Program-made: the position numbers and the translations under genes
Shown: positions 9,994 to 17,461 of the stretch, in pieces
Layout of the letters: each line of letters opens with the position of its first letter
How positions within the stretch are numbered: position 1 is the stretch's first letter
From: Terana coerulea
Taxonomy: Eukaryota; Basidiomycota; Agaricomycetes; Polyporales; Phanerochaetaceae
Length of the DNA: 17,461 nucleotides
NCBI GenBank assembly: GCA_024811115.1
Contig: JAKOGH010001108.1
Span: forward strand, 1-17,461
Reading direction: 5' to 3'
Notes under the pieces: model-generated
Database searches by the model: none
The model's input: the letters and a program-made list of their open reading frames with translations, nothing else
What the model was told of the DNA's origin: nothing

Positions 9994-12315
9994 GAGTGTG
10001 AACCCCTTTGAGCGTCAGATGAGTCCTGCGTTTTGGACAAGTTAACGTTGGACGCTCCCGCCAGTGCAGCCGTCGGATCCTTTGACTTGTCGCAGGGGCA
10101 TATATGCGCCTTCGGGGATGCATAGCACCACCGTGACGTACGTCTGGCTCTCTCTTCATTCAATCGAAATCTACTCAGGCAACACTACAGAAGCAGCAGA
10201 CTGAACCACACTGAGCTCACACGTCACCGGTTCACCGCGGACCTGGCACCTTCTCCTCTCGCTGTCGTCTGCATCACAGCGACCACTCTGCATGGGTCCG
10301 TCGTGACTTGGTGCGTAGTGGCGTGCTCCTTGCGCGCCTGCGCGGATGTCGAGCTCGATCCTCGGTGACGCGTCCTGTACGTTGCGTGTTCGCCCGCCTT
10401 GAGTGTGCCGCCGACATGCGCCTGTTACCGGCTCGCTCCTGCTGCGCACTACAACGGGCGCATATTCTGTGTCTGAGAACCGTGGCGGAAGCGTCGTGCG
10501 CTCGATGCTCGCTCCTGTTGCCTACTCGGGTATTCTGCCATTCTGATGTGACAGGCTATCGGGTTACGCATAGAGAGCGACGTAGCAAAGAGACCCTGCC
10601 GCCGAGCACGACATGTGGCGTATGTGTGCGTGCTGCGTTTTTCCTCCGCGAGGTCTGCGAGTGCGCCAGGGACGTCACGCGGCGCGTTTTTCCTGCACGA
10701 TCTATACAACCTTTTCTTGCTAATCTTGCTTTACGGCCTCGATAGAGCTGCTTGCCGCTCACACTGCGCAGTGACATTTTGAAGGGCTCGGACTGCCGCG
10801 AGCGACTGTGGGCTTTTCCCTCCTGTCAAGAAATGGCCGTCCGAGGTCCGCGCGAGCTCTGGGATCCAGTCCTCGACCGCCGTCTTGGCCCTGCCCTGTC
10901 TGACCTTGACCCCACTAAGCGGCTGCCCCAACCAGCCATACGGTGCTGAGCACCGGAGAGCGTAACCCTGTCTACGGACACAGGCTGCACACACAAGGCC
11001 TCGCCGCACTTGTCTTACTCTGCCGCGGGCTCAGCTCACGACCCGGCCTTTTCGACCGCGCGTGCGTGTGCGTGTCAGGGAGGTCGGGATCTACGCTGAA
11101 GCACAGCGACAGAGCCGGAAAGCTTCTAAAGACGGCCGCAGGCGTCGAGATCTGCGGCGCAGGGTGCTTTGCGGAGCTGCGCTCTCCGAGAGCTGGCTTG
11201 AACGCAACGCTTCGCAGGGAAGCCGTGCTTCGATGCGAGACGACGTGACGGCGCCGCTGAAGCAAAGTCCCCGCGCTGGCTTCTCTCCCGCATGAGATGG
11301 AAGAGGTAGCTCACGGTACGTGCAGTAAATGTGTCCCGTGTGCTGCTATGGTCGGTGATGACGTGAAAGTAACGTTCCTTTGGCGCAGGCCCGGGCGACT
11401 GTCCGACCTGCTAGCGCCGCTGCACAGCGTGCCTCAGTGAAGGCACGACGGACGCACTCGCATGCCGGTCGCTGTCCGACGCCTACTTCGTCTGACTGCA
11501 CATGCACGAGAAGCCGCGGTGCCGCGGACAGACGCGCCAGGATATGCCAGTGGTCCGAGAGGCATCTTGATGCGCTCGGGACAGCCAAAGCCGGGCATGG
11601 AGGCGTGCGTTGGATGAGTTCGGCTCTGCATGGCATTTTGACGGCGTTTGCTAATGACCAGTCTTCACACACAATCAGCACAACACGCCATGCACGTGCT
11701 CGCGCGTCCGCGTTGTTCTCCGTCCTGATTTACTTTACACATGCATTCTATGACATACCGGAAAGCATGCGACGCACGCCGACGTGAGGCGTTTTTGGCT
11801 ACCTGCAGCTGTATGCAGACATTTTGGTGTTTGGCGTAGTGTTCGAGCTTTTGGATGCAACGGGAGGGTGCGCACTTAGACTAGCCGTTCTAATAGGTTT
11901 ACCTGATGCGGTACATGGCTCTCATGTGCAGAGAATGTATGGACCACATCCAGGAGTCGGGGTGCGGTGTATGTATGCGTCATATTCACGTTGTCAAATT
12001 ATAGTAATACGCGAGTATAATGTGCGAAACGTACGGCGCGGACGCAGGCGTCCTAGTAATCAGCCAGGCAGCAAATGCTAGAACGTGTCCACAAAGTCCA
12101 TTTCGCCTTCTTTTACCATGATACAACTCGAAACCTAACATTGTTAGGTAGGTGAGACGTGCGGGCGCAGAGCAGACTGCAAATACACATGCAGATTGGG
12201 CATACAAGGCGTCGGCAAGCTTTTCACATGAAGTGAACGGATCTCCATTCAGAGGCCCAGTATCAGACAATTGAGATAGGCAAAGTGATTCGACGACTCA
12301 CGACGCCGGGACAAG
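9994..12315. other. Region between upstream block copy 1 and MYND copy B, no gene recognised
   Basis: About 2.3 kb. A TATA-like palindrome, GCATATATGC, lies at 10098-10107, followed on the plus strand by a CT-rich stretch near 10145-10160 that could be a start site for a rightward transcript. Frames to its right (plus 10308-10745, plus 11380-11787, minus 10731-11009) show no recognisable domain. The last 120 bases or so resemble the sequence downstream of MYND copy A. Confidence 0.4.
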
Positions 12316-14096
12316 CTACATCAAAGGAGCCTTCAGGTAACCAGTTTTCCATGCGGATGATGTCGTTTTCGCGTCCCAAGCGGCGGTCTGCATCCGGACG
12401 ATGTCGTGCACAAGTTTCAGTTCGTCTTCGCTGACGTCGCCGGGCAGGCAAACGATCGCGCCGACCGGCTCGTTGGCGGGTACGGCGACGGGCAAGCCGT
12501 ACTCGGCCTCGAGCTGCTCGCGTACGTGCTGCCGAGAGAGTCCCTCGTGGTCCGCGCAACGCCGAAGAACGGCGTGCATGGCGTTCACTGCGCTCTTGTC
12601 GCCGTTGCGGAACGCTGAGGGCAATAGGCCTTAGTCACGGTGCGTACAGTGGATTGAGTGCGTCTCGCCTCGGTTCCGGTAGACGAGGAAGCCCATTTTA
12701 TCTGAAAGCTGTCGGTAGCTGTGGTATGAAGAATGTAGCCGTTCAGCGCACCTCGCTCCTGCACGAGGCAAATGCCCCGATTGTCAGCTTTGGGATCAGG
12801 GTTTATGAGCTGGTCACAGCGTGCGTAAGTGATGGCCTTCAAGACGTCAGTCCCAGCGTGTAAACATACGACGTAGTCGTTCTCCACGCCGACGGAGGAG
12901 AGCTGGTACAAGAGCGCGGGTGAACGCTCGTAGGAGGGATCTGCTTCGGGGAGCCATGGCGTAGGTGGCAGCACGTGTTCCAGCTCTGCCTGTCGCTGGA
13001 GGGCCTGCCACTTGTCTTCGTCCAGCAGCTTGCCGCATATCAGCTTGTGCGGCCACGGGACGCCGCTTTTCCAGTCTTTTACTTGGCACTCGCTGGGAAG
13101 GACATCAACATGTGCCAGTTTAGCAGTGCTTCAAGACAGGACGCACCGCGAACAGTAAAACACGCGCCGTTTGATCCTGCCGCAGTTGCTGCATCCCAGC
13201 AGTTTTTGGCCGGGAGGAAGTTCGGACTGCGAGCAGCGGCAGGTAAGGCACACGTGCTCAAGCCCCTTTGCGAACTCTTTGTCCGAATTTGGCTACCGCC
13301 TTCGCCGTGCGTTTGGCGGCGGGATCGAGCGGTGTTTCCAGTCGTATCTCCTGCTCATTGCCTTTGGATCTGCCCGGCTTGGCGGGCAGCAACATGTCGG
13401 CCTCTTCACCATGCTTAGGGAAAATCAGTTCATTCTGCATCAAGAACACGAGGAGGGAAAACACACGAAGGCAAGGAGGATGTTGTACAGCACTGTGGTC
13501 AAGAAGTACGTGCGGCTGGTCTTGAACGAACGAAAGAACGTCCTGTAGCCAGGGTCGCGGAGTTGCGCCGGGCTGGCGGTCAGCAGCCGGTCCACCAGCG
13601 GATGCGGCACGTGGAGAGGCTCCGTGATGGTGGTCTGTAGGCTGGACGGCAGCAGGCACTTCAGCATGCGCAGGTACTCGTCGCCGTTTCGGGCCGCTAA
13701 GTGCTTCAACGTCGAATCTGGGCAGAAATCCCGCCGCGGCGCCATCTCTGGCCTGCGCATCGTGCGCACGATCCCCTCCAAGATCACGTCCTCTCGCCGT
13801 GCCGCCGCGAGCGCCTTCCAGTTCCGCTCGAATCCGTCGACGGCGAAGAAAGAGGCCGCGTCCGTGGCAAGATCTTGCTGCAGTTTGCAGACGACGCGAG
13901 CTTCCTGCTCCAGCACAAAGACGGCGTCGTCTGTGTTCCTCGTAGCTACCGTCTCCTTGGTGAATAGAGTGGAGAGGTTGCCTGGCAGTAGGGTGCACAT
14001 GTGAAAGAAACGGTCAAAGTCCAGCTGCCAGGACTTCTCCCAGGCAAGACGCGAGGTGTTCATGTCGGGTCTGTTCTCTGTTAACGCGGCGGCCAT
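12316..14096 (-). pseudogene. MYND-finger protein gene, copy B, nearly intact but frameshifted
   Basis: Six exons: 14096-13467, 13413-13147, 13092-12870, 12809-12752, 12701-12669 and 12614-12316, about 503 residues if the one frame break is ignored. The introns (13414-13466, 13093-13146, 12810-12869, 12702-12751, 12615-12668) match copy A in position and phase. The start is the ATG of MAAALTENRPDMNTS. Exon 1 encodes a 210-residue N-terminal domain I do not recognise. The MYND finger, a protein-interaction module, has all its ligands: CLTC, CSNC, YCSREC, and the H and C of PHKLIC. Spacing between the second and third cysteine pairs is longer than usual. Exon 2 is two bases short (or one too long) near 13290-13285 relative to copy A. 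An alternative 70-nt phase-0 intron, from a GTAGCC donor to CTCGCAG, would avoid the break but remove the first cysteine pair, so I prefer a true lesion or a sequence error. A CCAAT/MCB block lies about 220 bp upstream. Confidence 0.7.
12615..12668 (-). other. Last intron of copy B, GC-AG type
   Basis: Copy A has a 55-nt phase-1 intron here starting GTGGGG. In copy B the aligned donor is GCGAGA and the acceptor is CCTCAG, 54 nt. Splicing joins RNR to AFRNGDK in both copies. Without splicing, copy B meets an in-frame TAA. A better-looking GTACGC donor lies inside, but would leave a 33-nt intron, too short for efficient splicing. Confidence 0.6.
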
Positions 14097-14438
14097 GATC
14101 GGCAAGCCACGCAAAGTTGCCGTAAGTCGAGAGGAGATCGGTGGAAGGGCCGACGGCGCTGAATGCAAGTCGGGGGATGAGCAAGGAGAGTGTGACCACG
14201 ATAAGTAGTCACCAACAATCAGAGGTGACAGTGACGTTATGCGTGCTTGACTGCCGTCACACCTGATGGGAGAGTTTCCAGTAGGTTTGAGCTTGACAGG
14301 CCCCCGGGAGCTTCGGACGTGAACGGCGTAGACGACGTATCCGCCGTCCGCCCAGACCGCGTCGGTCCCATCCCGCTCCCCTTCGTGCCCCCGTGTCCAC
14401 TGCATCCATTGGGTGTCGTACGTGGGGGGAAGGAGAAG

Positions 14439-14459
14439 ACGCGTCGACGCGTCGACGCG
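14439..14459. promoter_or_regulatory. Palindrome with two ACGCGT (MCB-type) boxes, copy 2
   Basis: The same 20-bp perfect palindrome as at 9941, here at 14440-14459, with ACGCGT at 14439-14444 and 14447-14452. A further ACGCGT lies at 14516-14521. A role in copy B transcription is inferred from position and conservation. Confidence 0.55.
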
Positions 14460-14475
14460 CTTTGGCGGCGGTTGG

Positions 14476-14482
14476 CCAATCA
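14476..14482 (+). promoter_or_regulatory. CCAAT box, copy 2
   Basis: CCAATCA, 16 bp right of the palindrome, as in the first block. It lies about 380 bp upstream of the copy B start codon. Confidence 0.45.
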
Positions 14483-14504
14483 AGAGCCGGCGGAGTGTGA
14501 ACTC

Positions 14505-16062
14505 GGTCGTCGGCAACGCGTCTCGCACTTTGAATACACGCCCACCTCGCGTTCGTCGCAGAAACGAGCTGCAAGTGCGCATGCCCGCTCCTTTGCCTAC
14601 CTGAGTATTTTGACTGTGTACGCTAAGTGGGACGTGAACACACTGTATTCAAGTTCAGACCGTGTAACAAATACATTGTGGTTTTATAAATATCAGTACA
14701 TGAGCTATGTACAACATATCCAAGTCCTAGAGGAACTCTAAAATCTGGACAAGAGAGTGGCGCGGCACGCCTGGACATGGTGGTGCGCACTGAAGAAACA
14801 ATACAGCGAAGGCGATTTTGGAGACGGAACGAGGACATGAAAGGTGGACTGGGGCGAAGCAGCCACCACAAAAACATGGGACGGAAGGGCAAACGGCGGC
14901 GAGAACGTTGGTGGGACAACGCGCAGGAAGCGCAGCGCGGCAGGCGTGCTTGCAGGCTCCAGAACCCGATTCCCGTTGGGCAGGCCCAGTCACACCGGTA
15001 TTCCACCAAAAGGCTGCAGGAGCTGAGTTTGGGTGGCATCTGCTGAGCTCGTCGCGACCAACAGTGGGTGCTTACCAGGTACGAGGGCGAGGAGTCACCC
15101 GCGGGTGTGGTCTCCTCACTCTGTGACGATGCCTTCTGGGTGCTTGTGAGTTCGACGGTGTGCTGTCGTCTGTGTGCCCGCATGCGGGCTACAGCGAGAG
15201 AAAGTGGAGCTCGCCGGGTGTCTTGCAGGCAGCACGGTTTGTGTGAGGTGGAGGGTCCAAGCTGGCTGTGAGCGTGGTTTCCTGGCGGCGAAGGATCAAA
15301 GAGGGTAGTCCAGCATTGGCAATGGCACCGCATGTACTAGCATTTGGAAGCTGAGGCCAGAGGCGTGCGTGTGAGGGTTAGCGTGCCTTCATCGACCACT
15401 TCTGTGTCGCACTCTATCGGTGCACCGGTGATGGGCGGCGGGGTGTATTACGGGACAAGACTGCGAAGAGGCTGTTCGAGGAGTGATTTCAGTGACATAC
15501 CCGCAAAACAAAGGCGAAGTGACGCACCATATGCATGCCCAACCTCTACCCATCCTTTTCCCCCGACGTGCTTGACCCGGGACCAAGCGCGATGGTATAC
15601 ACTGCCACCGCTCAGAGCGCCAACACTTACATGATACGTGCCAAAGGAATCGTCTGTCGTCTACCGTCCTTTGCGCATAATGCAAAGCGCAGGGCTTATG
15701 GTCTTGGTGAACGGCGGAGTGCCTTTGCGACGTGGTCTACCACCTTGAGCGTGGAGATGGGCAGCAGGGATGCAGGTCGTGCAGGCATTTCGGGACAGAG
15801 GAGAGAATGGAAGGCCGCATTTCCGGGAGGTGCTTAGGACGAGGAGATGATGGGAGTTGAGGGCAAGAAGAATATGCGTTCGAGTTCGGCGAGACTGCGC
15901 CACGAAGGGTCCGTACAAACATAGACAAACTAAGGTCGATTTCCCACCAGCAAGCTCATACTACTTGCCTTCACCTTCCGTGCGCGACCCAGTGCAGGTG
16001 AGTGTGTTTGGTACGGAAACCTCACTTGTATTTTACTTAGCTCTGTTAATATTCATCTTAGG
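14505..16062. other. Region between MYND copy B and the F-box gene, no firm gene
   Basis: Long frames on both strands (minus 14623-15333, plus 15535-15837) show no recognisable domain. Near the right end, 15914-15997 reads as a protein-like stretch (PPASSYYLPSPSVRDPVQ) ending at a good GTGAGT donor at 15998, with a TTAG acceptor at 16061. This 64-nt intron may belong to a 5' exon of the F-box gene, but no ATG was found for that exon. Confidence 0.35.
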
Positions 16063-17461
16063 ATGATCCCGCCGGTCGTGCTGAAGATGAAAATCAGCAG
16101 CCAGCTGTCACGTCTGCGAAAAAGCGAAACCACCGTCGACCGAAAGGATACGGTAAGAGGAGTTCTTGCTGTATGTTTGCGCTTAATGATGTTTTGAACA
16201 AAGGCTCATCCGGACTTGCCGGCGGCACCTGGGCTCAACTACGACGTCCTCGCGTTGATAATGGAGCATCTTGCTCAGAAGGACTTGGTGTCCATGATGC
16301 GCACGAGCCGCACATTTCACGACCTTGCACTGCCCCTACTCTTGAAATCTCCACGCGTAGCGCTGGACGCCTCGTCTGCTGCCCTTTGGCTCTATCTCAT
16401 CAACAATCCGATTCGATGCGCACATATTACTGGCCTTACGCTCATGTACGGAGACTCGGCCCACGACGTGCTCTCTGATTTTCTAAACACCCTACGTCAC
16501 ACATCGAACATTCAAGCACTGTCCTTGTTTTGTCTCTCTCGGAAGAAACTCAGGTTGCGCCGCCGATTTGTAGAGCAGCTGGCGTACCTATCGAAGCTTA
16601 AATCCCTCAAGATTGCCGACGGGACGCAACGATATCTGGAGCCCTTGTCGACTCTTCTTGACGTCATTAACTCTCCGCTGGAAGTTGTACGGATCTCGAG
16701 ATGGTCGTCTTTCGACTTCGATCCTATACCCACTCTCATCCGATTTGCGCCGTCCCTCCAGGAGCTATCGATCACATGCCACTCACTTGTTGAAGATGGT
16801 CCTAGTATCACCCTGGATTCACATACCCAAATGTACACTATCTTCAGTGGATGTCAGGCCGGCAGGTTGACATCTCAGTCATGTGTACCGCTTTCCCCAA
16901 CTTGCGAGATCTCGTTTTCTCCCACCCCACAGGCAATCTGAACTACGACCTCAATGAAAGGTTCGAATTAGAGCGCGCTGCCAACATACGCTCGCAACAG
17001 AGAATGCACTGGTCTTTTCTGCACTCCCTCGCAGGGCCGATCTTTAGCCTATGGCGGCTCGGGGTTCAGAGCCAGGTTGAGCTGCTTGACGCCACTGTCG
17101 CATCCGGCACAACGGAACCCAACATGCTCTCAGATGTTCTACGCGACTGCCGCCCGGCGCGCCTGCGACTTTCGTTAACCGATCGGACCCTGCAGTGGCC
17201 AATGATCCCGACCGCCCTACAAGAGGCGCCGCGGGGTCTTAAGGATCTGCACTTGTGCATACAGGCTCTTGAGTGCCCGAAGGTACAGCTTTCCATCAGG
17301 GCATTTGTGCGTATCCTTCTACAAGTCTGTCGTAATATACGCTGACAGGATTCCTCCACAGTTTCGCTTTCTCCCGGATATACGCGCATGTGGTATCACT
17401 CGGATACTGCTGGAGATGCCGCGAGAGACGATGATATATAGAGAGGCGAAGAGGGTAATTC
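16063..17461 (+). CDS. F-box protein with leucine-rich C-terminal region (3' partial)
   Basis: Proposed exons are 16063-16152, 16204-16804, 16858-17306 and 17362 to beyond the window, about 413 residues seen. The introns are 51 nt (GTAAGA...AAAG), 53 nt (GTATCA...GTCAG) and 55 nt (GTGCGT...CACAG, with a perfect CTGAC branch site). An F-box-like segment lies at about residues 41-80 (LNYDVLALIMEHLAQKDLVS and the MMRTSRTF that follows), the usual Skp1-binding module of SCF ubiquitin ligases. The rest has recurring leucine-rich segments (SNIQALSLF, LSKLKSLKIA, PSLQELSI, PNLRDLVF), as in the substrate-recognition part of fungal F-box proteins. The F-box reading is firm. The start is not: ATG 16063 is in frame, but an alternative frame over the same exon (DDPAGRAEDENQQPAV) looks more protein-like and would not join the F-box in frame. 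The substrate is unknown. Confidence 0.75.

Larger units (their letters stand above)
14317..14504. repeat. Duplicated upstream block, copy 2 (next to MYND copy B)
   Basis: About 188 bp matching 9767-9993, located about 220 bp upstream of the copy B start codon. Similarity to the first block fades beyond about 14504. The minus-strand frame is open through it, but the match is at nucleotide level and includes indels that are not multiples of three, so a regulatory or 5'-UTR role is more likely than coding. Confidence 0.8.

Noticed and set aside
6349..13466. Both MYND copies seem to stop at almost the same place after the first exon (TAG at 6351-6349 in A, TGA at 13442-13440 in B), suggesting parallel truncation to a MYND-less protein.
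   Set aside because: A phase-0 intron at the same position explains both: GTGCGT to CTGTAG (48 nt) in A, and GTGTGT to CCCTAAG with a CTGAT branch site (53 nt) in B. The TAG in A is the intron acceptor.
14300..14582. Coding extension of MYND copy B upstream into the duplicated block, since the frame is open from 14582.
   Set aside because: The two blocks differ by indels that break the frame, and the aligned start codons of A and B fall at 7029 and 14096.
16843..16865. Apparent frameshift in the F-box gene near 16850.
   Set aside because: A 53-nt intron from 16805 to 16857 with GT-AG ends restores the frame and links two leucine-rich stretches smoothly.
17307..17345. TGA at 17343-17345 as the end of the F-box gene.
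   Set aside because: It lies inside a 55-nt intron with a GTGCGT donor, a CTGAC branch site and a CACAG acceptor; the frame continues open to the window edge.

Overview
The window looks like nuclear DNA of a basidiomycete, most likely an Agaricomycete. It is GC-rich, its coding sequence is broken by many short introns (about 48-64 nt), and its recognisable genes belong to types that are abundant in mushroom-forming fungi: an Msn2/Usv1-style C2H2 regulator, MYND-finger proteins, and an F-box/leucine-rich-repeat-like protein. Assignment below that level is inference. No tRNA, rRNA, CRISPR array or recognisable transposase was seen.

Layout. (1) 1-1905: about 1.9 kb of 5' flank without a convincing gene. 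(2) 1906-4342 (+): a two-exon, 720-residue zinc-finger transcription factor. Its single intron is unusually long (274 nt), splits finger 1 between its two histidines, and can be read in ways that predict three products. (3) 5300-7029 (-): MYND-finger gene copy A, six exons, clearly decayed. (4) 7200-9766: about 2.5 kb with no recognisable gene. (5) 9767-9993: a short block nearly identical to the one just upstream of copy B. (6) 9994-12315: no convincing gene. (7) 12316-14096 (-): MYND-finger gene copy B, with the same six-exon structure as A, one frameshift, and a GC-AG intron where A has GT-AG. (8) 14317-14504: the second copy of the upstream block, holding a 20-bp perfect palindrome with two ACGCGT (MCB-type) boxes and a CCAAT box. 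(9) 14505-16062: no firm gene. (10) 16063 to the right edge (+): an F-box protein gene running out of the window.

The main story is a dispersed gene duplication. Copies A and B share all five intron positions and phases, and their flanks are also related. In B the upstream block lies about 220 bp from the start codon. In A the matching block lies about 2.7 kb away, as if about 2.5 kb had been inserted between the gene and its upstream region. A then gathered disabling changes (a lost zinc ligand, a stop codon, a frameshift), while B is almost intact. The zinc-finger gene and the F-box gene appear to be independent neighbours.
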